A stretch of 62,963 nt of DNA, taken from contig JAGKXB010000004.1 of assembly GCA_021151485.1 (NCBI GenBank), positions 82,582-145,544 on the forward strand, given 5' to 3'. This document shows, piece after piece, positions 8,462 through 17,693 of this stretch (position 1 is its first letter; the number at the start of each line of letters is the position of its first letter). Origin of the DNA: Oxalobacteraceae bacterium. Lineage in GTDB: Bacteria; Pseudomonadota; Gammaproteobacteria; Burkholderiales; Burkholderiaceae_D. The notes under the pieces are model-generated. The model saw nothing but the letters and a program-made list of their open reading frames with translations. It made no database searches and had not been told where the DNA came from. The position numbers and the translations under genes were made by a program.

Positions 8462-11400
8462 TTATGGCCCATAGCTTCTTGCTGCGGTCTCAACTGCTGC
8501 AATGACATTATTCTTTAACGCAATATCATCTCTATCTTGCTCAAAAAGAGCAAACTCTCTAAGAACCTCTTCATTAGTATTCCTGATGAAGCTAGCTCTA
8601 CTTGAAACAAGATTTGCCTCATCTTGCATCGCTACTATTTTATCGTCTACCACTGCCTGGTCATTTTTACTAAGATACCAAGTCACACGCGCTCCGAAGA
8701 GCCATTCAAAAGATGTATGTACAAAATTTCTATAATCCCAAATAACGTAGGTACTATTTGATTTTGCTACAGAAAAACCCAAATTAGTAGCAACTCCACA
8801 AATAGTATGATTAAACCCCACAGGCGATATCCATGAGTGGCAAATCATCGTGCCGGAAAAATCCAACTCGGAAACAACACCCGCAACAAAAAAGTCGCGT
8901 ATCCCACCGGCAATGTTTATATTAAAGACGGCTTTGGCTTTTTGTAGCATTTTAATCGTATTGTCCATATATTCATGACGCAAACGACCTTTTCCTTTTC
9001 GGAATTGTAAGAAATTGACACCACCATCGACCTGGGTTGTATCAAAAAGGTCATCATTCAATACATAATCCGGCAAATCAATGGTGTCATACTGCGCCAT
9101 CGCTTTACCGCCATTCGTCTCATCATGAAAATAATCCCCCAGCAATCCAAGATGATTTTCTTCCGGCAAAATGCTGGGATTGCCTTTTCCTTTGGCGCTA
9201 ACGCCTTTGGATGCGCCTTTATAGGGCTTAAATCCGTCGTCGGTAATTTGGGTGAATTCGGCGTAAGCACACTCTTCTGGCACCAAACGATCAGGATGGC
9301 GTTTTATGGGCTCTAAAGTATTTAAATTGCCATTATTTTTATCATGATCGTTCCTGTCAGCACTATTTTTATTCGCCTTGCCTGGCCCCAAAAATTCCAA
9401 TTTAACCACACGATCGCGACGAGAAGAATTGATCTTGCCGTAATCGAGTTCTACTTTATTCAGTTTGGGAAGGTAGACAAAATTGACGTTGGTATCGGTC
9501 GTCGCCGGATCTGCTTGATAAGGGTAGAGGGTATCGTCATAAGTACGAAATGCCCCTAGTTGCAACTCCGCGGCTATCCCGGTGATGCTGGTACTGACGA
9601 CGCCATGACCGGTCTGGGTATCATTATCCACCCCATCTTTATTATTAAGATTGACAGTGAGATTGAAAGTATTCCCACGCGTGACAGTAAACGAAATGTT
9701 ATCGCCCAACACCAATTCTTTGGTCGTCTTTAAGCGTAAATGACTGGTTGCGGTGCAACTCATTTGATAAATATTGTTGGCCTCATTAATAGAAAAAACA
9801 ATTTTCTTGCCATCGGCTTGGATATTTTCAAAATACGATAAATCCAAACCAAATAATTGCGCGGCGGTGGAATTGGGGTCATCGTGCGTTTGACCCTGTG
9901 CCACTGGCATCAAGTCATCCAACAATGCCTGTACTGCCTCCAATTGTGGCGGCTCGCTGCCAGTATAAGCAGGATAATTCGCATTGTCGGTACTACCACT
10001 AGTTGGCCTAGGTGTATTCGGATTACCTTCTATCACACTGACCAACAAGGTGGTCGAAGCAGTTAAGGAAACAGGGGCACTAAAAGTCACCGTGATGATG
10101 ACTGTAGCTGTACCAAAGTGAGCACCAGTCATCAAACCACCAGGACTGAGTGTCACGCTGCCAGCAGGCGAGACATCCGACAATGTATAACTGTATGTAA
10201 AATTATAGGTGCCACTCCCATATGGCGCGCCATTCCGCGCCACGATGCCATTCAAACTAGCAGTGGGGACAATTTGGTAACTTGGATCATTGCCGCCACC
10301 AAGTTTGATACTCGTGGTAGCAGCAGGCACGCTAACTGCACAGCTGCTCGCCAACACCGTTACCGTGCATTCGGTTCCGGTTATTTGGTACAAGTTGCTG
10401 GTGCATGTTACCGTCACAGTAACAGAACCACTCACCACGCCGGTCAACACCCCGTCTGCTGCATCTATAGTCGCTGTTCCAGTATCTCCCGCCTTCCCTA
10501 CTGCATAGTGATAAGTGAGATCGTCCACCACTACCGTACCCGTACCAGTCCTTTTAGCCACTGGTACCAAAGTCAATTTTTCATTGACATACACTGAAAA
10601 CGGACTGTAAAGCAAACTAACTGTGACATCGCCTTTGCTGACCGTTATGTCATAGGTAATAGTTGCTGGAGCAGCGTAATAATTCCTATCTTCCACCAAC
10701 TCAGCAGTGATGGTCGTCGTACCTAAACCGCACAAAATGACAGCGCCACTAGCATCAATCTTTGCTACGCTTAGATTGCTACTTCTATAGTCAACCGCTG
10801 TCGTGCTACCGCTACGCGATACGACAAAAGGAGAGAGCACATCGCCCGTGTAGACGGATGCAGCAGGCGTGCTAGCCCAGCTTAAAGTACTGTCACCTTT
10901 TTCTACTGTAAAAGTGTAGTTAATAGGCGCTGGTGCCGCTTGGTAATTGGCATCCGCTGGCAACGTGGCACTGATCGTGACATCTCCGACACCTATCAAT
11001 TTGATGACACCAGTTGCAGGATCAATCGTTGCAACACTGGTATCAGTGCTGGAGTAAGACACTGCTGCTGTGCTACCACTTTGCGAGACTTGAGGAATAG
11101 ATGGGGTCAAACCCATTTTGATGGATGCAGCAGGTGTGCTCACCCAACTCAACGTACTATTTCCCTTATTTACCGTCAGCGTATAAGAAATGGCTGGTGC
11201 CGCTTGGTAATTCGCATCGTTTAACAACACAGCGCTAATTGTGCTACTACCAACCCCTACCAAAGTAATGATGCCTGCAGCATCAATCCTTGCAACATTG
11301 GTATTACTGCTCGAATAAAGCACTGCTGTCGTGCTACCGCTGTGAGATGTCGCTACTGGAGCAAGTGTTTCACCCATTTTGATGGATGTCACAGGAACAC

Positions 11401-12289
11401 CTACCCAACTCAATGCACTAACACCCTTTTCTACTGTCAAAGTGTAAGTAAGAGTTGGCGCAACGTTGTAATTGCTATCCCCCGCCAACACAACGCTAAT
11501 TGTGGTGCTGCCCACACTGACCGGGGTAATGACGCCCGTTGCAGCATCAATCGTCGCCACGCTTGGCGCGCTACTGCTATACACTACCGCTGTCGTGCTG
11601 CCACTATGGGAAACTGTTGGGGTAAAAGTTTCCCCCATTTTGATCGATGCAGCGGGGGGATTCGCCCAACTGAGAACACTATCGCCCTTCTGCACTGTCA
11701 CGACAAACTCAGCGCTCATCACGGCATATTGGCGCGTACTATGCAAGGTTACCGTCACCGTCACCGAACCAGCGGTTAATCCAGTCAAGCTACCACTGCG
11801 ACCATCGATATTTGCCGTGCCAGTATCACCGGCTTTTCCTACCGCATAGCTAAAATAATTATTCGCCGTATTCTGAGCAGAAAGTGGAAAACCAGTATCA
11901 ACGCCGCTCAACATCATTTTGGCTACTAGCGTTAAAGTCTGACCCACCTTGATTACAGAAGTGGTATTTGTCAGTTTGATTTGTGCACTCGGGTCATACA
12001 CTATCAGGGTATAACTGGCCGATGCTGCACCCCATTGGTCATCGGCAGGCAAATTAGCCGTTATCACAGCCTGCCCTTCTCGCTGCCCTAGAGTGACAAG
12101 ACCCGTCATACTGCGAACAGCGGCGACATCAGGATTATTACTTACATAAGAGAGTGGCCGAGAACTACCCTCCCTTTCTACGTACGGTGCATCCGGCACT
12201 GCAGTATCGGTAGTTTTTACCTCAATAACGGAGGACTGCGACCAGCTGGCATCTTGTCGCACCCAGGTGACTGTCGAATTTTTTGTCAT
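8462..12289 (-). CDS. Giant BIG2-repeat protein with unknown core, paralogue 1
   Basis: 1275 residues. The N-terminus (TWVRQDASWSQSS) matches that of paralogue 3 (QWVRKQDNAWQSS). Residues about 200-548 are four near-identical Ig-like units of about 87 residues (PAASIKMGE, SGSTTAV.YSSS, VATIDAATGVI, TISA.L..DANY.AAP), typical of BIG2 domains; further Ig-like units follow to about 760. The shared core is at about 780-1110 (NNIYQMSCTATSHLRLK, VLGDNISFTVTRGNTF, VNFLQFRKGKGRL). The tail is helical and charged near its end. It starts after a G-rich ribosome site, 55 bases past the 150-residue gene. The size, the absence of a signal peptide and the position behind VgrG suggest a large passenger or extension of the spike. 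This is inference. Confidence 0.8.
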   Translation of the reverse strand: MTKNSTVTWVRQDASWSQSSVIEVKTTDTAVPDAPYVEREGSSRPLSYVSNNPDVAAVRSMTGLVTLGQREGQAVITANLPADDQWGAASASYTLIVYDPSAQIKLTNTTSVIKVGQTLTLVAKMMLSGVDTGFPLSAQNTANNYFSYAVGKAGDTGTANIDGRSGSLTGLTAGSVTVTVTLHSTRQYAVMSAEFVVTVQKGDSVLSWANPPAASIKMGETFTPTVSHSGSTTAVVYSSSAPSVATIDAATGVITPVSVGSTTISVVLAGDSNYNVAPTLTYTLTVEKGVSALSWVGVPVTSIKMGETLAPVATSHSGSTTAVLYSSSNTNVARIDAAGIITLVGVGSSTISAVLLNDANYQAAPAISYTLTVNKGNSTLSWVSTPAASIKMGLTPSIPQVSQSGSTAAVSYSSTDTSVATIDPATGVIKLIGVGDVTISATLPADANYQAAPAPINYTFTVEKGDSTLSWASTPAASVYTGDVLSPFVVSRSGSTTAVDYRSSNLSVAKIDASGAVILCGLGTTTITAELVEDRNYYAAPATITYDITVSKGDVTVSLLYSPFSVYVNEKLTLVPVAKRTGTGTVVVDDLTYHYAVGKAGDTGTATIDAADGVLTGVVSGSVTVTVTCTSNLYQITGTECTVTVLASSCAVSVPAATTSIKLGGGNDPSYQIVPTASLNGIVARNGAPYGSGTYNFTYSYTLSDVSPAGSVTLSPGGLMTGAHFGTATVIITVTFSAPVSLTASTTLLVSVIEGNPNTPRPTSGSTDNANYPAYTGSEPPQLEAVQALLDDLMPVAQGQTHDDPNSTAAQLFGLDLSYFENIQADGKKIVFSINEANNIYQMSCTATSHLRLKTTKELVLGDNISFTVTRGNTFNLTVNLNNKDGVDNDTQTGHGVVSTSITGIAAELQLGAFRTYDDTLYPYQADPATTDTNVNFVYLPKLNKVELDYGKINSSRRDRVVKLEFLGPGKANKNSADRNDHDKNNGNLNTLEPIKRHPDRLVPEECAYAEFTQITDDGFKPYKGASKGVSAKGKGNPSILPEENHLGLLGDYFHDETNGGKAMAQYDTIDLPDYVLNDDLFDTTQVDGGVNFLQFRKGKGRLRHEYMDNTIKMLQKAKAVFNINIAGGIRDFFVAGVVSELDFSGTMICHSWISPVGFNHTICGVATNLGFSVAKSNSTYVIWDYRNFVHTSFEWLFGARVTWYLSKNDQAVVDDKIVAMQDEANLVSSRASFIRNTNEEVLREFALFEQDRDDIALKNNVIAAVETAARSYGP
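10646..11692 (-). repeat. Four tandem BIG2-type coding repeats
   Basis: Four coding units of about 261 bp (87 residues) each, with boundaries near 11690, 11427, 11166, 10905 and 10645. Each begins with a KGxSxLSW motif and ends in YTLTV or YTFTV. The repeats remain similar at DNA level, for example in the segment encoding SIKMGE, so copy number could change by recombination. Confidence 0.7.
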
Positions 12290-12344
12290 GACAAATGTTC
12301 CCCCCTCACCTCACCCTCTTCACTGATTGAAAAGGAGATAAAAA

Positions 12345-12797
12345 TTATGCAACTGCAGCAGCAAATCCAAGCGTTTGCAAACGAAATTCCCAGAACCCAC
12401 CAGTCGCCGTATCCCGCAAGCACTCTCCAGAAAAATCAATACGTGCGTCGTTATACCAAGCAATGCCATGGAAACGCCATTCACTCATGCCCCGCCCACT
12501 ACATAACAAAGTATCACGCAGACGCCAAGTCAAACTGGCTAACAACAAACCTGCCGATTCTTGCACTTGCTGCTCTTGTTGTTGCTCTTTATGCGGTGCT
12601 TGCTTTGCACCTGACTCAGGTGTGCTTTCCACAACCGGCTTAGAGCATGGGTCCCAAGTTAACGTGCCTCGCTCCCATTCCGGAGTCCCACGTAAGGCAT
12701 TAGATGGCAATGCTCGTCGTATTGCCATCCCTAAATTCCGCTCCAGCATATCCATAGCATCCCCCAAGGGGCGCCAAGATGCCAGTTCGGACGTCAT
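12345..12797 (-). CDS. Small unknown protein of the spike cluster
   Basis: 150 residues, not recognised. The N-terminal part (MTSELASWRPLGDAMDMLER) is helical, the middle is rich in Gln and Glu (KEQQQEQQVQE), and the C-terminal part looks beta-rich with conserved-looking aromatics (MSEWRFHGIAWYNDARIDF). The start lies 3 bases beyond the stop of the TPR gene (GGAGCCTAAGCGATG), so translation of the two is coupled. Its place between the TPR gene and the first giant paralogue suggests a chaperone or adaptor for that protein, but only position supports this. Confidence 0.6.
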   Translation of the reverse strand: MTSELASWRPLGDAMDMLERNLGMAIRRALPSNALRGTPEWERGTLTWDPCSKPVVESTPESGAKQAPHKEQQQEQQVQESAGLLLASLTWRLRDTLLCSGRGMSEWRFHGIAWYNDARIDFSGECLRDTATGGFWEFRLQTLGFAAAVA

Positions 12798-12800
12798 CGC

Positions 12801-14726
12801 TTAGGCTCCCGCCAGAACGGATGCAGATTTCAGCTCAATCGCTAATTCTGCCAATGAAACACGTAAAGCAGCTAACGCATCCTGCCAATCACTTTGCTGC
12901 GTTTGTCGATACAAATGCAAACTAGGATACCAAGGACTGGTTTTTTCCGTTATCCCCCACAAAGCATCTGACTCTATTTCTAACAAAATATGTGCCGACT
13001 TTCCTAATGGACCCGCAATCGCGGGCATTAAATGACCACCAGCTACGACAGTATCTAATGCCTGCACCCAAGTCGCTAACACATGCAAATCTGGAATTCG
13101 TGGCCACACAGCCGTCTCGCCCAATACATCCTCCAACCCAGGCCCCAGTCCTACCAGCGTACCACCACTAGCACGTACGGCATCAGCAATCCCTTGCAAG
13201 ATGGATTGATCGGGTTGGGCACCCAACTCAATTCCTACCCAAGGACGTGGATATTGGGCTAAAGCTGCACGCATTTGCGCCACTCGTTCCGCTGGTACGG
13301 TTAAATACGGCCCCTCCCACAGCTGACCTTCTGTCGCAATACCAAAATGCGCAGGCAAGCACAACATCGACTCCGACAACGCATCTTCTGGCCAAATTTT
13401 ATTTTTTTCCTCAAGCGATGCATTCGGGTCTGGCTGATGGATAGCGGTCACACCCGGCAAACCCTGCGCCAATGCTCCACAGCGACCAAGATTAGCGCCG
13501 ACCAAGGTGACTTGTGCGCCATATTCAGCAAGACGTTTCACGTAACGAGCAAACAACATCATCTGCGAAAAACTGTCTCCTACCAAAATCACTTGACGAT
13601 CACGCAAGGCATCGGCTACTGGCAAACCTGTTTGTAAACGCCCACCATCATTACTCCGAGATAAACGGGCCAGTGTGTCAAACGCCGATGCCCAATTTCC
13701 TTTTATTAACTCCAATTCAGCTAAAAAATAGGTCGGTATTAATGCGTTAGATTCTTCTGCTTCTGCCTGTGCTTGCAAGGCGATTTTTTCTGCTTCATCA
13801 ATACGACCAACACGACGGTACAATCCCGCCAAATCTATCTGTAGCAGCATCTTTTCTGCCGGTGTGCTAGTCACTGTTTGTGCAACCTGAGTAGCCGCAT
13901 CATCAAACCGCCCCTGCCCAGCCAAGGCCTGCAGCAAAATACGTGTGCCTACTATTTGACGAGGATTTAATATTAATAACTTTCTAGCGCTACGCTCTGC
14001 GTCAGACCAAGCCTTTTGACGCAAGAAAACCAAGGCCAAAGCAGAAATCAATTCAGGTTCACCAGGGCGCATGGTTAAAGCTTGTTCTAGCTTGGCGCGT
14101 GCCTCCGGTAGTTTCCCAACCTGCGTCAAAATACGGCCATAAGTCAACAAACCACGCCAATCATCAGGCTCTTGGGCCACGCCACGCTCACACAAATCCA
14201 GTGACTCCTCCACATCACCTTTACTCAGCAATACTTCTGCCAAACTAAAATGCGCCAGCGGGGCATTCGGTGCTGCTGCCAGCGCTGCACGCGCCAACTG
14301 TTCTGCGGCAACCAAGTTACCAGCTTGCATACGCATTTCCACTAGCAACGCTGCAGCATCCACGTCCGCCGCATCCAATGCCAACGCACGCTCCCAACAC
14401 AACTCAGCCTCCTCAGGTTTACCTTGTGCCTGATGTAAAACACCCAAAGCAACATAGGCAAATGCGTTATGTGGCGCGATGGATACGGCCGTTTCTAGTA
14501 GTTGCCTACCCTCATCAAACTTACCACTAGTCAAAAGCAGCCAACCTTGCAATACACGCGCCGAAGGATTATTCGGGTCTTGTTGCAACCAAGCTTCTAA
14601 TAGAGCCTCCGCTTCACGCACCCGCCCCATACGCAAATGATTGCGCGCCAAAGCTGTCGCAGATCTATCATTTAATACAGTGTTAACAGTATTAGCAGCA
14701 TTGATATTGCCAATTGTTGCATTCAT
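12801..14726 (-). CDS. TPR protein with glycosyltransferase-9-like C-terminal region
   Basis: 641 residues. About residues 25-330 are tetratricopeptide repeats (for example AFAYVALGVLHQAQGKPEEA and WRGLLTYGRILTQVGKLPEA). From about residue 376 the sequence follows the layout of TPR proteins with an ADP-heptose/GT9-like fold: VILVGDSFSQMMLFARYVKR, GAQVTL, LPGVTAI, PAERVAQMR, PRPWVGIELG, VVAGGHLMPAIAGPLGKS and TSPWYPSLHLYRQ. The usual catalytic phrases of true heptosyltransferases are weak (LEIESDALWG), so it may bind a ligand rather than transfer sugar. No signal peptide. It lies between the DUF3540 gene and the 150-residue gene in one operon; the TPR part probably mediates protein-protein contact. 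Confidence 0.8.
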   Translation of the reverse strand: MNATIGNINAANTVNTVLNDRSATALARNHLRMGRVREAEALLEAWLQQDPNNPSARVLQGWLLLTSGKFDEGRQLLETAVSIAPHNAFAYVALGVLHQAQGKPEEAELCWERALALDAADVDAAALLVEMRMQAGNLVAAEQLARAALAAAPNAPLAHFSLAEVLLSKGDVEESLDLCERGVAQEPDDWRGLLTYGRILTQVGKLPEARAKLEQALTMRPGEPELISALALVFLRQKAWSDAERSARKLLILNPRQIVGTRILLQALAGQGRFDDAATQVAQTVTSTPAEKMLLQIDLAGLYRRVGRIDEAEKIALQAQAEAEESNALIPTYFLAELELIKGNWASAFDTLARLSRSNDGGRLQTGLPVADALRDRQVILVGDSFSQMMLFARYVKRLAEYGAQVTLVGANLGRCGALAQGLPGVTAIHQPDPNASLEEKNKIWPEDALSESMLCLPAHFGIATEGQLWEGPYLTVPAERVAQMRAALAQYPRPWVGIELGAQPDQSILQGIADAVRASGGTLVGLGPGLEDVLGETAVWPRIPDLHVLATWVQALDTVVAGGHLMPAIAGPLGKSAHILLEIESDALWGITEKTSPWYPSLHLYRQTQQSDWQDALAALRVSLAELAIELKSASVLAGA

Positions 14727-14744
14727 CGACTTCGCCTATCTTTC

Positions 14745-15440
14745 TTATCCCATTAATATCCGGTCACCATCCACCCTGACCGTATCACGTGCATTGATTA
14801 ACATTTGTCCAGTTTGCTGAGTATGCGTTTCATCTGCTGTTGTTGTAATGTGACGGGCTGAAAGATGATCCACCTCCTCCACCCGGGTTGTTCGTGCACG
14901 ACAAGTAGTATCAATATGCTCACTCATCAAATGCAAACGCTGCGCCATTGCCGTCAAGCAATGCGCTGCCAATTGCAAAGCAGAAATAGTGAAGCGAGCA
15001 CTCGTGCTACGCACATCCAGTTTTTGTGTTTCCAGTTCGAACAAATCACTTTGAACACGGCAGGCCTGCCCTGCTTGCAAAATGACTTCGGGGGCACTAA
15101 CCGTCAGTTGTTGGGCGCCTGGTACTTGCAAAACACTGTTAGCAATCGAAGGAGAATGCAGAATTGAAGTAATCCACCATTGCCCCTGCACTGACATCAG
15201 CAAAACCGTATCACCTGGCTGTGGCGCTAACAAACAACTAGCCGCACTGCGGGCTGCCAACATACCGCACTCTGCACGCACCTCCCACTCCACATCTGAT
15301 ACTGAAAGCGCCTTACTTGTACCAGTTGGCAACGCACGGACGATATGCCCTTCGCACACTTGGCCATAATTCTGCTCATGTTTTTGGTCACGTTTTAACG
15401 TGTCGCGCCTCAATTCGACTACTTCTGTCATGGTTTCCAT
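14745..15440 (-). CDS. DUF3540-type protein of a VgrG cluster
   Basis: 231 residues from ATG at 15440. An upstream TTG at 15473 has no ribosome site, and ATG at 15431 is also possible. The N-terminal half is beta-rich with an OB-fold-like phrase (APQPGDTVLLMSVQGQWWIT). The C-terminal half has the repeated strand/helix pattern of DUF3540 (LTVSAPEVILQAGQACRVQS, FELETQKLDV, QLAAHCLTAMAQRL, HITTTADETHTQQTGQML, INARDTVRVDGDRILMG). DUF3540 genes are found beside VgrG, DUF2169 and DUF4150 genes in type VI accessory clusters. It probably contributes to the spike or its assembly. It follows the VgrG-like gene by about 75 bases. Confidence 0.75.
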   Translation of the reverse strand: METMTEVVELRRDTLKRDQKHEQNYGQVCEGHIVRALPTGTSKALSVSDVEWEVRAECGMLAARSAASCLLAPQPGDTVLLMSVQGQWWITSILHSPSIANSVLQVPGAQQLTVSAPEVILQAGQACRVQSDLFELETQKLDVRSTSARFTISALQLAAHCLTAMAQRLHLMSEHIDTTCRARTTRVEEVDHLSARHITTTADETHTQQTGQMLINARDTVRVDGDRILMG

Positions 15441-15515
15441 CAGATTGACTCGCAATATAAATAGGTTAGACAAATTAAAAACATCAAGATCAGCAATGAA
15501 TATCTATACTTTTAC

Positions 15516-17231
15516 TCATGATTTTTCATAATCTAAATCCCGCTCATACAAACGAACCGAATTCGATGTTTTAGCAAACTGCTGACTCAAAATACGACCT
15601 TCTAGCACCACCGTATCGCGTGCACGTAATACCAAATTTCCTTTTTTGGCATACAACACTAAATCACCCGACTCTGTCGTTTCCAGTACCAAACCATTAG
15701 TAGAAGAAATACCCTGTGGCTGGCAAGCATGCCATTGCTCTCCCGGCGACTTGAAAGCATCTGGCAATACCTCTTGCTCGGACTGAATAGCCGCCACCAC
15801 GACAGGGGCTGACAAATCAGCATTGACAAAGGCAACGAGAACTCGATCTCCTGCGCGTGGCGGAAAGAAAACATAACCGCCCGCACCAGCCCAAGGCGTC
15901 GCAAATGGAACTTCGATCACCTGCTCATGCCAATCAAAACGTAGCTTTAAGCGACTTGAACGCAAATGGGTTTCTTTAGCAGCAGGCAAAGCAGCATAAT
16001 CGCCCACTGCTTCTTGGATTTTATTATCCTCATCCTGAGTCGCACTCGCGCTCACTACAGTCGCAGGAACCATGCCAGACATCTGAACTGGTGCTGGTGG
16101 TTGCCAATCTGCCATACCCAATCTCAGACGACTAGCCAGGATACGTGCCATTTCGCGTAAATTGCCATCATCCCTATTCAGCAACGCGATGCCATCTAAA
16201 TAGGACAAATCTGCAGCCTCATCAATCGACAACGTGATGCTGGCGCAATTTGTTGCCTGTCCAAGGAAATGCTCCACATGCTCTGGCAACAAACCAGCAA
16301 TGATACCGTCAAACAAATTGCGCATCACACCAGTGTCGCTAGTGCGCGTTTCTTCCGCGCTCCAAACATGCACCACTGCCAACGCATGACGCCCAAGCAC
16401 ACCAATAGGATGACCAGCGCAGATAGCCAAGTTTTCGGCAACATCGCTTAAACCATAATGCAGTGACCACTCCGTCGAACGCTGTGACTCACTCAGTCCT
16501 TCTGGCACATCAACCTCACTGGCTTGGAGTACTTCATGCACCCGTGGTTGCTGTGCCACCGTCGAGGGATAACGCAATTTAGCGAGACTGTTCATCCAAA
16601 AAACCCGAGTCTGCGCAGGAGCAGCAATCTTGCTAGACACAACCTCACGCACAGCGTAGGGTAATCGACCTTTTTCCATGCTCGCCAAACCTTGCGTGGT
16701 CCAACGCATACCCAGTTTGCCAGAAAAATTAAACCAACAATTAATGGAACCGGCAAAACGACGTAAAAAACCCTCTACCGTTTCGCCCAAAGAAAGGACA
16801 GTACCCAAGCGCTGTGAGAATGGCTCCCCAACCCAATTAACATCCAACCACTCGCGCCGCTCGCAAATTTCTTGCACAACCTCCAGCGCGGAACGTCCCT
16901 CTGCCACAAATGCCCGCATAGGCACTGTTTGCGCTTTCAGCACACCAAGAGATATCAGCCACTCGCCTTTAGCATTCGATGTCACTGATGGCAACAGAGT
17001 AGCTTGATTGACATACCACGCAGTTTCCCCCAACACAGAAACGGCATTGCCGCTATCAGCACCCTGCAAGCGTAGGGTATAAGGCCCTGCACCCACTTTT
17101 ATCGAGTCGGCTCGCACCACCAACACCGCTTGCGGCAAACGCGCCACTTCATGCAACACAACTAGGCGCAATACTGTCCAATCCTGACCATTCCCTTTTA
17201 AAGAACATGAAAAAGATTCAATCGCAGCCAT
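15516..17231 (-). CDS. VgrG-like spike protein
   Basis: 571 residues. The N-terminal 400 residues follow the gp27-like barrel region of VgrG (PMRAFVAEGRSALEVVQEIC, TVEGFLRRFAGSINCWFNFS). Residues 429-483 are the gp5-like OB fold with its hallmark phrases (KLRFDWHEQVIEVPFATPWA, then GYVFFPPRAGDRVLVAF and SAPVVVAAI). A short beta-helix-like tail follows (GLVLETTESGDLVLYAKKGN). Type VI VgrG trimers form the needle tip that carries effectors. There is no extended C-terminal toxin domain, so cargo would be loaded through adaptors. It lies between the DUF4150 and DUF3540 genes. Confidence 0.85.
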   Translation of the reverse strand: MAAIESFSCSLKGNGQDWTVLRLVVLHEVARLPQAVLVVRADSIKVGAGPYTLRLQGADSGNAVSVLGETAWYVNQATLLPSVTSNAKGEWLISLGVLKAQTVPMRAFVAEGRSALEVVQEICERREWLDVNWVGEPFSQRLGTVLSLGETVEGFLRRFAGSINCWFNFSGKLGMRWTTQGLASMEKGRLPYAVREVVSSKIAAPAQTRVFWMNSLAKLRYPSTVAQQPRVHEVLQASEVDVPEGLSESQRSTEWSLHYGLSDVAENLAICAGHPIGVLGRHALAVVHVWSAEETRTSDTGVMRNLFDGIIAGLLPEHVEHFLGQATNCASITLSIDEAADLSYLDGIALLNRDDGNLREMARILASRLRLGMADWQPPAPVQMSGMVPATVVSASATQDEDNKIQEAVGDYAALPAAKETHLRSSRLKLRFDWHEQVIEVPFATPWAGAGGYVFFPPRAGDRVLVAFVNADLSAPVVVAAIQSEQEVLPDAFKSPGEQWHACQPQGISSTNGLVLETTESGDLVLYAKKGNLVLRARDTVVLEGRILSQQFAKTSNSVRLYERDLDYEKS

Positions 17232-17279
17232 GGTTACCCCTATCCGGATATATATTTTTAAAATTTATGCAATTGACAT

Positions 17280-17666
17280 TCAACCCAAAATCGCCACACT
17301 CACTTGATCCGGCCCCATATTCACGCCTGACGCATTCGTCAAATTTTGCAAAGTAGGACTCATCATCGTCGTTGCCGGAGCACCACCATAAAAAACGCAG
17401 GTGCTGGGAACGATGTTGCGACCTTGCCCCATCATCGTACCTGATGCCACTCCAGGCCCGACGCAACCAGAAGTCATCATGCCCATAGACATCAAATTTT
17501 GCACTGGCATACCGCAAATCAATGCTTTGGGGAAAGGCGGGGTAGCTGTCGCATGTGGCTCCATACTGACGCTAGGAACCGGCACCGTGGCAGGCCCCAC
17601 TTGTACTAATCCAATATTAATTGGAGCAAGTGACACCCCGGGACCGGTAGTATTTGCCATACACAT
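17280..17666 (-). CDS. DUF4150 PAAR-like tip protein
   Basis: 128 residues from ATG at 17666, which follows AGGAG by 6 bases; a longer frame to 17687 has no ribosome site. Short, glycine- and proline-rich, with the PAAR-like/DUF4150 pattern (MANTTGPGVSLAP, ATPPFPKALICGMPVQNL, SMGMMTSGCVGPGVASG, NIVPSTCVFYGGAPAT). PAAR-like proteins cap the VgrG trimer and sharpen the tip. It lies directly before the VgrG-like gene and 27 bases after the pentapeptide gene, as in other DUF2169-type clusters. Confidence 0.85.
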   Translation of the reverse strand: MCMANTTGPGVSLAPINIGLVQVGPATVPVPSVSMEPHATATPPFPKALICGMPVQNLMSMGMMTSGCVGPGVASGTMMGQGRNIVPSTCVFYGGAPATTMMSPTLQNLTNASGVNMGPDQVSVAILG

Positions 17667-17693
17667 CGTTATCTCCTGATCTCTCAAACTTGT

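Noticed and set aside
10118..10597. Plus-strand frame of 159 codons opposite the giant BIG2 protein
   Set aside because: It lies wholly within the strongly supported minus-strand gene, and its composition (Cys, His and Arg runs) is that of an antisense shadow. No ribosome site.
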